DNA of 16,192 nucleotides. Source: Pseudorhodobacter antarcticus (GTDB taxonomy: Bacteria; Pseudomonadota; Alphaproteobacteria; Rhodobacterales; Rhodobacteraceae). How positions within the stretch are numbered: the stretch's first letter is position 1; every line of letters begins with the position of its first letter. The notes under the pieces were generated by a model. The model made no database searches, was not told where the DNA came from, and was given only the letters and a program-made list of their open reading frames with translations. Positions 6,605 through 13,226 of the stretch are shown one piece after another. The translations under genes and the position numbers were made by a program. The stretch covers positions 1 through 16,192 of the forward strand of contig CAMAWZ010000019.1 of NCBI GenBank assembly GCA_945861995.1, read 5' to 3'.

Positions 6605-7582
6605 CTATGCGCGCAAATCTGTTGATAATTGCCCCAACTGCGCCCCCGACTGCGCCCCCGTATGGCTGCGCAAGACCTGCGCCAAATCGGCCAAATGGCC
6701 CGCAATGGGGGATGTTTTACGCCAGACCATGCCAATTTGGCGCTGCGGCGCGGGGGCGGGAAAGCGCTGGATGCAGACCTGCGCCGCGCGGGTTTCGACG
6801 GCCACCGCCATATCAGGGATCAGCGTGACCCCCATGCCCGCCGCGACCATTTGCACAAGTGTGGTCAGGGCCGATCCATCCATCACTTCGCGCGGGTAAT
6901 TGTTGGGGCGGGTATTGGGGCGGGTATTGGGGCGGGCGCTGGGCGCGGGCGCGCAAAAGGCCAGCGCCTGATCGCGAAAGCAGTGCCCCTCTTCCAGCAG
7001 CAAAAGCCACATCTCGCGCAGGCCTTGCGCGTCGGGCACGGGGCGGGCGGCATCTGCGGCGGGTCGTACCAGCACGAAATCTTCTGCAAACAAGGGCATT
7101 TGCGCCAGTTGCGGCGCAGCAAGCGGTAGGGCAAGGATGGCGCAGTCCAGCCGCCCTTCGCCAAGTTCTGACAGCAAAGTATGGGTCATCGCCTCGCGCA
7201 GGCGCAAATCCAGCGCGGGAAACGAGGCTTGCAGCGCGGCCATCATTTGCGGCAGAAAATAGGGGGCAACAGTGGGGATCACGCCCAGCGATACCCGCCC
7301 TGCCAGCCCATCGCCCGTTTGGGCGCGCACAAAATCGCCCAGTGCCGCAACCTCGCGCAGGATCGCGCGGGCGCGGGTGGCGAATTCGGCCCCAAAGGGG
7401 GTTAAGGCAAGGCCCTTGGGGCTGCGTTCAAACAGGGCGGCGCCTGCCTGCGCCTCAAGTTCCTTAATCTGCATCGACAGCGCGGGCTGCGAGATGGCGC
7501 AGATATCTGCCGCGCGGCCAAAATGCAGGGCGCTGGCAAGAGTATCGAAATAATGCAACTGGCGTAGGGTGATGTTTTTCAT
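6605..7582 (-). CDS. oxyR: Hydrogen-peroxide-inducible activator OxyR
   Basis: OxyR is a LysR-type regulator that senses peroxide by forming an intramolecular disulfide and then activates genes such as katG. The 325-residue protein has an N-terminal helix-turn-helix (LRQLHYFDTLASALHFGRAADICAISQPALSMQIKELE). It has the redox pair Cys201 and Cys210 in EEGHCFRDQALAFC, the same spacing as E. coli Cys199/Cys208. VQMVAAGMGVTLIP follows, as in OxyR. Directly after Cys210 there is an unusual insertion built from a 12-bp tandem repeat (SARPNTRPNTRPNNYP, about residues 215-230), and a second 12-bp duplication lies near the C-terminus. It is divergent from katG across 125 bp. The start codon lies inside a dyad, which suggests autoregulation. 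Confidence 0.93.
   Translation of the reverse strand: MKNITLRQLHYFDTLASALHFGRAADICAISQPALSMQIKELEAQAGAALFERSPKGLALTPFGAEFATRARAILREVAALGDFVRAQTGDGLAGRVSLGVIPTVAPYFLPQMMAALQASFPALDLRLREAMTHTLLSELGEGRLDCAILALPLAAPQLAQMPLFAEDFVLVRPAADAARPVPDAQGLREMWLLLLEEGHCFRDQALAFCAPAPSARPNTRPNTRPNNYPREVMDGSALTTLVQMVAAGMGVTLIPDMAVAVETRAAQVCIQRFPAPAPQRQIGMVWRKTSPIAGHLADLAQVLRSHTGAQSGAQLGQLSTDLRA
6637..6660. repeat. 12-bp tandem duplication near the oxyR 3' end
   Basis: ACTGCGCCCCCG is present twice head to tail (6637-6648, 6649-6660). It is in frame and encodes the GAQSGAQ motif at the OxyR C-terminus, outside the effector-binding core. It is probably a tolerated slippage product. Confidence 0.75.
6903..6938. 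repeat. 12-bp tandem repeat within oxyR (three units)
   Basis: TTGGGGCGGGTA occurs at 6903-6914 and 6915-6926, with a third copy at 6927-6938 ending CG instead of TA. On the coding strand it gives repeated RPNT. Unit length is a multiple of three, so copy-number changes keep the frame. It falls just after the second redox cysteine of OxyR. Confidence 0.85.
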
Positions 7583-7630
7583 AAGATTATCTTATCAAGA
7601 ATATCAGTTAATTCAACTTATCTTATTCGT
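7580..7630. promoter_or_regulatory. oxyR-katG divergent control region with LysR-type dyad and oxyR promoter
   Basis: ATAAGAT-T-ATCTTAT (7581-7595) is a perfect 7-bp inverted repeat that covers the oxyR start codon and contains a T-N11-A LysR motif. TTATCTTAT recurs at 7618-7626, 31 bp away, about three helical turns. On the minus strand TTGAAT (7616-7611) and TAAGAT (7594-7589), 16 nt apart, look like a promoter whose start would be at or next to the oxyR ATG. OxyR binding here to repress itself and activate katG is inferred from the family. The katG -10/-35 are not clear, as is usual for an activator-dependent promoter. Confidence 0.5.
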
Positions 7631-7707
7631 GGAAAGGTGATAGCACGGCGCTAAATCAGGCGGAAGTTCAGGTTCTGCCAGATAGCCAATCAACAGGAGA
7701 GCGACAG

Positions 7708-9876
7708 ATGGACGGACGCGACATTCCCGCAGGCACGTGCCCCGTGGCCCATGGTGGCAACACCCAAACGCAAAACGCCGTGCAGGCGTGGTGGCCCAAA
7801 ACGCTGAATTTGGACATTTTGCACCAGCATGATGCCAAGTCTAACCCACTCGCTGGGTTTGATTACCGCGCTGCGGTGCAGGGGCTGGATTATGCAGCGC
7901 TAAAGGCCGATGTTCATGCGTTTATGACCGACAGCCAGCAATGGTGGCCTGCAGATTGGGGCCATTACGGCGGCCTGATGATCCGTATGGCATGGCATTC
8001 GGCGGGATCGTACCGCGTGCAAGACGGGCGCGGCGGGGCAGGGCATGGCAACATGCGCTTTGCCCCCCTGAACAGCTGGCCCGATAATACCAATCTGGAC
8101 AAGGCCCGCCGCCTGCTGTGGCCGATTAAGCGCAAGTATGGCAACAAAATTTCGTGGGCCGATTTGATTATTTTGGCAGGCACGGTTGCGTATGAAAGCA
8201 TGGGGCTAAAGACCTTTGGCTTTGCGCTGGGCCGCGATGATATTTGGGCACCCGAAAAGGATGTCTATTGGGGATCGGAAACCGAATGGCTGGCCCCATC
8301 GGAAAACCGCTATGGCGATTTGAACGATGCCAGCACGCTGGAAAACCCGCTGGCCGCCGTGCATATGGGGCTGATTTACGTCAACCCCGAAGGCGTGAAC
8401 GGCAATCCTGACCCCGCCCGCACCGCGCTGCACATCCGCGAAACCTTTGCCCGTATGGCGATGAACGATGAGGAAACCGTCGCGTTGGCGGCTGGCGGCC
8501 ACACTGTCGGCAAGGCGCATGGCAATGGCGATGCAGCCAAACTTGGCCCTGCCCCCGAAGGCGCAGATATCGCCGAGGGCGGCCTTGGCTGGATGAACCA
8601 CACCACCCGCGATGTGGGCCGCGATACGGTCACCTCGGGCATTGAAGGCGCTTGGACAACCCATCCCACAACATGGGACATGGGCTATTTCAAAATGCTG
8701 TTCGGGTATGAGTGGGAGCTGACACGCTCGCCCGCTGGCGCGCAGCAATGGCAGCCGATTGGCATCAAACCAGAAGATATGCCTGCCGATGTAGAAGACC
8801 CATCGATCAAGGTCATGCCGATGATGACGGACGCCGATATGGCGATGAAGGTCGACCCAATCTATCGCGCCATTTGCGAGAAGTTCATGGCCGATCCTGC
8901 CGCGTTCGACGATGCGTTCGGGCGCGCGTGGTTCAAACTGACCCACCGCGACATGGGCCCGCAGGCGCGCTATATCGGCCCTGATGCGCCAAAAGAACTG
9001 CTGATCTGGCAAGACAACGTGCCAGCCGGCAACGCCAGCTATGACGTGGCGGCGGCAAAGGCGCAAATCGCGGCGGCTGGCCTAAGCGTGGCCGATATGG
9101 TGGCCACGGCATGGGATTCTGCCCGCACCTTCCGCCAGTCAGACTATCGCGGTGGGGCCAATGGCGCGCGTATTCGCCTTGCCCCGCAAAAAGATTGGGC
9201 AGGCAACGAGCCTGACCGTCTTGCCCGCGTTCTAGCGGCGCTGGAACCCATCGCGGCAGACGTGGGCGCGTCGTTGGCCGATATGATCGTGCTGGCGGGC
9301 AATGTTGGCGTGGAACAGGCGGCGAAGGCGGCGGGCGTTCATGTGAGCGTGCCCTTCGCGGCGGGCCGCGGTGATGCGACGCAGGCGGCAACAGATGCGG
9401 ACAGCTTCCAGTATCTGGAGCCCGTGGCAGACGGTTTCCGCAATTGGGAAAAGATGGCCTATGCCGTTTCGGCCGAAGAAATGCTGCTCGACCGCGCGCA
9501 ATTGATGGGCCTGACTGCGCCCGAAATGACCGTGCTTTTGGGCGGGATGCGGGTGATGGGCGCAAACCACGGGGGGGGCAAACATGGCGTGTTCACCGCC
9601 CGCGTGGGGGCGCTGACCAACGATTTCTTCGTGACCCTGACCGATATGGCCTACAAGTGGCAGCCAACGGGCCGCAACAGCTATAACATCGTGGATCGGG
9701 CGACAGGGGAGGTGAAATTCACCGCCACCCGCGCCGATTTGGTGTTCGGCAGCAACTCCATCCTGCGCGCCTATGCAGAAGTTTACGCAGCAGACGATGC
9801 AGGCGAAAAGCTGGTGCAGGATTTTGTGGCCGCTTGGGTCAAGGTGATGAACGCAGATCGGTATGATTTGGCGTAA
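7708..9876 (+). CDS. katG: Catalase-peroxidase KatG
   Basis: KatG is a heme enzyme that removes hydrogen peroxide by catalase and peroxidase reactions. The 722-residue length is normal for this class I fused enzyme. The distal side has Arg93, Trp96 and His97 in IRMAWHSAGSYR. Tyr224 (HMGLIYVNPEG) and Met250 (ETFARMAMND), with Trp96, form the crosslinked Trp-Tyr-Met adduct needed for catalase activity, at the same Tyr-Met spacing (26) as in the mycobacterial enzyme. Proximal His265 lies in AAGGHTVGKAHG. The C-terminal half is the degenerate duplicated peroxidase domain (from about 430, with ARTFRQSDYRGGANGARIRLAPQKDW). ATG 7708 follows AGGAGA. It is divergent from oxyR and ends at a strong terminator. 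There is no obvious signal peptide. Confidence 0.97.
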   Translation: MDGRDIPAGTCPVAHGGNTQTQNAVQAWWPKTLNLDILHQHDAKSNPLAGFDYRAAVQGLDYAALKADVHAFMTDSQQWWPADWGHYGGLMIRMAWHSAGSYRVQDGRGGAGHGNMRFAPLNSWPDNTNLDKARRLLWPIKRKYGNKISWADLIILAGTVAYESMGLKTFGFALGRDDIWAPEKDVYWGSETEWLAPSENRYGDLNDASTLENPLAAVHMGLIYVNPEGVNGNPDPARTALHIRETFARMAMNDEETVALAAGGHTVGKAHGNGDAAKLGPAPEGADIAEGGLGWMNHTTRDVGRDTVTSGIEGAWTTHPTTWDMGYFKMLFGYEWELTRSPAGAQQWQPIGIKPEDMPADVEDPSIKVMPMMTDADMAMKVDPIYRAICEKFMADPAAFDDAFGRAWFKLTHRDMGPQARYIGPDAPKELLIWQDNVPAGNASYDVAAAKAQIAAAGLSVADMVATAWDSARTFRQSDYRGGANGARIRLAPQKDWAGNEPDRLARVLAALEPIAADVGASLADMIVLAGNVGVEQAAKAAGVHVSVPFAAGRGDATQAATDADSFQYLEPVADGFRNWEKMAYAVSAEEMLLDRAQLMGLTAPEMTVLLGGMRVMGANHGGGKHGVFTARVGALTNDFFVTLTDMAYKWQPTGRNSYNIVDRATGEVKFTATRADLVFGSNSILRAYAEVYAADDAGEKLVQDFVAAWVKVMNADRYDLA

Positions 9877-9897
9877 CGGCTGGGACTTGCCAGAAAC

Positions 9898-9935
9898 AAA
9901 GCGCGGGGGGAAACCCTCGCGCTTTTTGGTTTTTG
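9898..9935 (+). terminator. Intrinsic terminator of katG
   Basis: AAAGCGCGGGGG (9898-9909) pairs with CCCTCGCGCTTT (9914-9925) through 12 positions, one a G-T wobble, closed by a GAAA tetraloop. T-rich sequence (TTTTTGGTTTTT) follows. It sits about 20 nt after the katG stop. The A-run on the left could also help end transcripts arriving from the minus-strand tRNA. Confidence 0.8.
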
Positions 9936-9953
9936 ATGAGTGTGAGGTTGAAG

Positions 9954-10029
9954 TGGTAGGCCCGGAGGGACTCGAACCCCCAACCAAGGCGTTATGAGCG
10001 CCCTGCTCTAACCGTTGAGCTACAGGCCC
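9954..10029 (-). tRNA. tRNA with CAU anticodon, read as tRNA-Ile2 (lysidine-modified)
   Basis: A full 76-nt cloverleaf with encoded CCA. The acceptor is GGGCCTG/CGGGCCT, D stem GCTC/GAGC, anticodon stem GGGCG/CGCCT around loop CTCATAA (anticodon CAT), T stem GGGGG/CCCTC with TTCGAGT loop, discriminator A. CAT could be initiator Met, elongator Met or Ile2. The TTGG-type variable loop, the short D loop, and base pairs C4-G69 and C5-G68, which are known recognition elements for TilS, favour Ile2 decoding AUA after lysidine modification. It does not have the C1-A72 mismatch or three consecutive G-C anticodon-stem pairs expected of an initiator. It is transcribed opposite to katG and purM. Confidence 0.9.
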
Positions 10030-10051
10030 CCGAGGGAGCGGCTATGGGGTT

Positions 10052-10080
10052 TGAGTAAGGCCAAGCGGCGGCTTGGTCAA
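10052..10080 (-). promoter_or_regulatory. Candidate promoter of the tRNA gene
   Basis: On the minus strand TTGACC (10080-10075, five of six to consensus) is followed after 17 nt by TACTCA (10057-10052), a poor -10, about 22 nt before the tRNA. The spacer and -35 overlap an 8-bp dyad (10059-10066 with 10071-10078, loop GGCG, one wobble). Alphaproteobacterial stable RNA promoters often keep a strong TTGAC and a weak -10, so it is plausible. Confidence 0.35.
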
Positions 10081-10159
10081 GATGCCCCTTGCGCCTTTTC
10101 AATTGCCCCTTGTTGCGATACCCACCCGCCAACGATTCCCCCCACGCGCGAGGCAGATC

Positions 10160-11218
10160 ATGAGCGAGAGCAAAGTCACAGGCCGCAATGGTTTGACCTA
10201 TGCCGAGGCAGGGGTTGATATTGATGCGGGCAATGCTTTGGTTGAGGCGATTAAACCTGCCGCCCGTCGCACGGCGCGTTCTGGCGTGATGTCGGGCCTT
10301 GGTGGGTTTGGCGCGCTGTTTGATCTGAAAGGCGCGGGGTATAAAGACCCCATCCTTGTGGCCGCAACGGATGGCGTGGGCACCAAGCTGCGCATTGCGA
10401 TTGATACGGGCAATGTGGACACAATCGGCGTTGATCTGGTGGCGATGTGCGTCAATGATCTGGTCTGCCAAGGAGCAGAGCCGTTGTTTTTCCTTGATTA
10501 TTTTGCTACGGGTAAGCTGGATGTGGGCCAAGCGACCCGCATCATTAACGGCATTGCAGCGGGGTGCGAGGCGTCAAACTGCGCGCTGATTGGCGGGGAG
10601 ACTGCCGAAATGCCGGGCATGTATCATGGCGGCGATTTCGACCTTGCAGGCTTTGCCGTGGGCGCGATGGAGCGGGGCGGCGATTTGCCAGCGGGCGTGC
10701 AGGCGGGGGATGTTATTCTTGGCCTTGCCTCGAATGGCGTGCATTCCAACGGCTTTTCGTTCGTGCGCAAAGTGGTCGAGATGTCGGGGCTGAATTGGGA
10801 ATCCCCATCGCCCTTTGGCGATGGCACTTTAGGCGCGGCGCTGCTGGCCCCCACGCGGCTGTATGTAAAGCAGGCGCTGGCGGCGGTGCGGGCAGGGGGC
10901 GTGCATGCGCTGGCCCATATCACAGGCGGTGGTATCACCGAAAACCCGCCGCGCGTGGTGCCTGATGGCCTAGCCTGCGAGATTGATCTGTCAAGCTGGC
11001 AGTTGCCGCCTGTGTTCCGCTGGTTGGCTACGACGGCGGGGATGAGCGAGCCTGAACTGCTGAAAACCTTTAACTGCGGCATTGGTATGATGCTGGTTGT
11101 GGACAAGGCCCGCGCGGATGAGATCACCGCTTTGTTGGCGGGCATGGGCGAAAGCGTTTGCCGCATTGGGACAATCGTGCAAGGCGATGGTGTGATTTAC
11201 AGGGGCCGCTTGCTGTGA
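10160..11218 (+). CDS. purM: Phosphoribosylformylglycinamidine cyclo-ligase (AIR synthetase)
   Basis: PurM closes the imidazole ring of purines, using ATP to turn FGAM into AIR (fifth step of the de novo pathway). The 352-residue protein is of normal length. Landmarks in order: LTYAEAGVDIDAGN (12-25) near the N-terminus, GLGGFGALFDL (47-56), DGVGTKL in the ATP-binding site (71-77), DLVCQGAEPLFFLDYFA (100-116), GGETAEMPGMY (145-155), and later ASNGVHSNGFS and HITGGGITENPPR. The frame is open to 10073, but the family begins at MSESK, and GAGG lies 7 nt before ATG 10160. The stop overlaps the GTG start of purN, so the two form one translationally coupled unit. Confidence 0.97.
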   Translation: MSESKVTGRNGLTYAEAGVDIDAGNALVEAIKPAARRTARSGVMSGLGGFGALFDLKGAGYKDPILVAATDGVGTKLRIAIDTGNVDTIGVDLVAMCVNDLVCQGAEPLFFLDYFATGKLDVGQATRIINGIAAGCEASNCALIGGETAEMPGMYHGGDFDLAGFAVGAMERGGDLPAGVQAGDVILGLASNGVHSNGFSFVRKVVEMSGLNWESPSPFGDGTLGAALLAPTRLYVKQALAAVRAGGVHALAHITGGGITENPPRVVPDGLACEIDLSSWQLPPVFRWLATTAGMSEPELLKTFNCGIGMMLVVDKARADEITALLAGMGESVCRIGTIVQGDGVIYRGRLL

Positions 11219-11799
11219 CGCGTGTTGCCATCCTTATCTCGGGTGGCGGCAGCAACATGGCGGCGCTTTTGGGCGATATGGTGGGCGATCATCCTGCCCG
11301 CCCCGTTTTGGTGGCCAGCAATGACCCCGCAGCGGGCGGGCTGGCGCTGGCCAGTTCGGTCGGTGTTGCGACAATTGGGCTGGATCACCGCGCCTATGCC
11401 AGCCGCGCGGCGTTTGAGGATGCACTAGCGCGCGCCCTGCACGCTGTATCCCCCGATATTGTGGCGCTGGCGGGGTTTATGCGCATTCTGTCCCCCGCAT
11501 TTGTGGTGCAGTTCGCAGGCAAAATGCTGAACATCCACCCATCCCTTTTGCCCAAATACCCTGGCCTGCACACCCATGCGCGCGCGCTGGCGGCAGGCGA
11601 TGCGCAGGCGGGCTGCACGGTGCATCAAGTGACGGCAGATTTGGACGCGGGCCCGATTTTGGGGCAGGCAAAGGTGGCGATTGACGCGGGCGAGACGGAA
11701 GCCAGCCTTGCCGCCAAAGTGTTGCGCTGCGAGCATCGCCTCTACCCCGCTGTGCTGCGCGCCTTTGCGGCGGGGGATAAATCTGTGATTTATCTTTGA
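11215..11799 (+). CDS. purN: Phosphoribosylglycinamide formyltransferase (GAR transformylase)
   Basis: PurN transfers a formyl group from 10-formyltetrahydrofolate to GAR in the third step of purine synthesis. The 194-residue protein starts at GTG 11215 inside the purM stop (GTGA). It begins VTRVAILISGGGSNMAALL, the phosphate-binding loop. The catalytic triad sits at Asn106, His108 (NIHPSLLPKYPGLHTH) and Asp144 (DLDAGPIL), the same numbering as the E. coli enzyme. An open frame upstream to 11158 overlaps purM and is not used. The last codons and stop lie in an 8-bp AT-rich hairpin (11776-11794), which may affect read-through into the glycosyltransferase gene 19 nt downstream. Confidence 0.96.
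   Translation: MTRVAILISGGGSNMAALLGDMVGDHPARPVLVASNDPAAGGLALASSVGVATIGLDHRAYASRAAFEDALARALHAVSPDIVALAGFMRILSPAFVVQFAGKMLNIHPSLLPKYPGLHTHARALAAGDAQAGCTVHQVTADLDAGPILGQAKVAIDAGETEASLAAKVLRCEHRLYPAVLRAFAAGDKSVIYL
11776..11794 (+). terminator. AT-rich hairpin over the purN stop
   Basis: GATAAATC and GATTTATC pair perfectly (8 bp) around TGT and are followed by only TTT. It overlaps the end of the purN coding sequence. It may be a weak terminator or attenuator before the glycosyltransferase gene, but the low GC and short T-run make this uncertain. Confidence 0.3.
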
Positions 11800-11818
11800 T
11801 GCTGAATGTCCTAGGTTT

Positions 11819-12850
11819 ATGCTGCGCAATATAGAACGTCCAATGTCACGAGAGCCTTTGCCCCAGCCGCAGATCACTGCGCAAAACCGCCCCGCCCAGC
11901 ATCGCCGCGCAGTGTATCTGTGCGCCGATGATCGCTATGCGCCGTTTGCTTTGTTTCTGGCCCATCAAATTGCCGCGGCCCACCCAAGCCGCGATTTCGA
12001 TATTTGCATCGTGTCTGACACCCCTATTACCCCACATCCGCTGCATGACGCGCTGGGCCTGCGTCTTGTCCAAATAGATACTTCAGAGCTGACAACCCTC
12101 GTTTTGGTGGGCGCGCGAATTGGATTTGCGACCTATTTGCGGGTGTTCATGCCGCAGCTTTGGGCACAGGATTACGACCAATTGCTGTATCTGGACGGCG
12201 ACATTTTCTATCAACGCGGCGATGTATCTGCGCTGTTGCGCCAGAATTTGGGCGGCGCGCCTGTGGCGGCGGTGCTCGATACAAAGCAATGGCACAAGCC
12301 AAACCGCCCTGCGGGCGATGTGGCCGCTTTGGGCCTGCCCGCCGCGCCATACTTCAATGCGGGCGTGCTTTTGATTGATGTCGCGCGCTTTAATGACCTG
12401 CGCATTGGCGCGCGGATTTTGGAATTGCTGGTGGCGCGCGGGCAAGATTTGGTCTGGCATGATCAAACCGCGCTGAATGCCGTGGTTCAAGGCAATTGGG
12501 CGCAGATGCCTTTGCAATGGAATTTCCAATACAGCCATAAAACGATGTTTTGGGCGGGCTTTGTCGATGTGTGCTTTTTCCACTTTATCGGGCGGCGCAA
12601 GCCGTTTTTGCGCCGCTATGGTGGCTTTCCTGAGCGGTTTGTTAGCCCTTACCGCCAGTTTCTGGCCGCACATTTTCCGCCCCTTGACGCCCAAGTGCAA
12701 TCGCGCCCTGCCGCGCCGCTGCGGTGGCTTTCAGGGGCGCTGATTGCGGTGCTTAACCTAACGATGCTGCGGGGCGCGCTGCGGATGCGCGCGCAAAGTG
12801 GCGGGGATTTGGAGTTTCGCGCGCCCAAAACAAAAAATCCGCCGCAGTAA
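11819..12850 (+). CDS. Family 8-like glycosyltransferase (LgtC/GspA type)
   Basis: A GT-A fold glycosyltransferase that should move a hexose from a nucleotide sugar to a surface glycan or lipid; donor and acceptor cannot be told. In the 343 residues, VYLCADDRYAPFALFLAHQIAA (about 32-53) is the nucleotide-binding start, LYLDGDIFY carries the metal-binding DxD (Asp126, Asp128), PYFNAGVLLIDVARF (178-191) and HDQTALN (214-220) are GT8 motifs, and HFIGRRKPF (255-263) matches the C-terminal HxxG metal/phosphate motif. A hydrophobic stretch near 297-313 flanked by arginines may attach it to the membrane. ATG 11819 has a poor Shine-Dalgarno; ATG 11843 is an alternative. It lies between purN and rnd, with no other glycan gene in the window. 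Confidence 0.85.
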   Translation: MLRNIERPMSREPLPQPQITAQNRPAQHRRAVYLCADDRYAPFALFLAHQIAAAHPSRDFDICIVSDTPITPHPLHDALGLRLVQIDTSELTTLVLVGARIGFATYLRVFMPQLWAQDYDQLLYLDGDIFYQRGDVSALLRQNLGGAPVAAVLDTKQWHKPNRPAGDVAALGLPAAPYFNAGVLLIDVARFNDLRIGARILELLVARGQDLVWHDQTALNAVVQGNWAQMPLQWNFQYSHKTMFWAGFVDVCFFHFIGRRKPFLRRYGGFPERFVSPYRQFLAAHFPPLDAQVQSRPAAPLRWLSGALIAVLNLTMLRGALRMRAQSGGDLEFRAPKTKNPPQ

Positions 12851-12964
12851 ACTGCGCCACACTGCGCTGGCCCGAAAGATGAACCCAGCCTGAATCGGCC
12901 CATCACGTGGAACTCGACGATCTTCGCATCTGGTTCTGCAAGGCGGCATCAAAGCCTATTGCCT

Positions 12965-13087
12965 TCAGATTGCCCGCCCGCCGCTGGCGATACCGCTTTC
13001 GGGGGCGATGAAATCTGCCATCGTGGCCGCCAGACCCGCCCGCGTGGCCTCCGAAAACGGCACCGCGACACTGTCAAAATCTGGCAT
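12965..13087 (-). CDS. Doubtful 40-codon ORF, unknown
   Basis: In the 274-nt gap between the glycosyltransferase and the RNase D open frame, the minus strand has an ATG frame of 40 codons beginning MPDFDSVAVPFSEATRAGL and ending SGGRAI. AGGG lies 7 nt upstream. About 72 percent of third codon positions are G or C, which is compatible with coding. After the stop, another frame continues with a protein-like GFDAALQNQM stretch, so it could be the remnant of a longer, frameshifted gene. I recognise no domain or signal peptide. The rest of the gap shows no other gene. Confidence 0.25.
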   Translation of the reverse strand: MPDFDSVAVPFSEATRAGLAATMADFIAPESGIASGGRAI

Positions 13088-13226
13088 AGCGCGCCCTATT
13101 CAAAAGTTTTAGAAACCTATCTCTATGGCGCTGTTTGATCAAGCAATATGCCTTCCCCCTTTCCTTTTCTGTGCAATCCCCCTAAAGCGGAAATGCGGGA
13201 TACCCCCGCGCCACAGAAAGTCAAGC

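Noticed and set aside
6547..6735. 63-codon N-terminal extension of the transglycosylase into oxyR
   Set aside because: A signal peptide and AGAAGGA ribosome binding site mark ATG 6546 as the start.
6903..6938. Short tandem repeats as a possible CRISPR array
   Set aside because: 12-bp units without spacers, inside the oxyR coding frame, and no cas genes.
8206..9066. Open frame of 286 codons antisense to katG
   Set aside because: The plus frame is unmistakable katG with all active-site residues; the antisense protein has no recognisable domain and is a by-product of GC-rich codon bias.
9232..9987. Open frame of 251 codons antisense to the katG end, running back through the terminator and into the tRNA 3' end
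   Set aside because: It crosses a strong intrinsic terminator and part of a tRNA and has no recognisable protein features.
12083..12700. Open frame of 205 codons opposite the glycosyltransferase
   Set aside because: The GT8 motifs on the plus strand are clear; the opposite frame shows no domain.
12900..13010. Plus-strand frame with HVELDDLRIWFCKAASKPI as a transposase remnant
   Set aside because: I could not match it to any transposase family, there are no terminal inverted repeats, and the minus frame has equal coding appearance.
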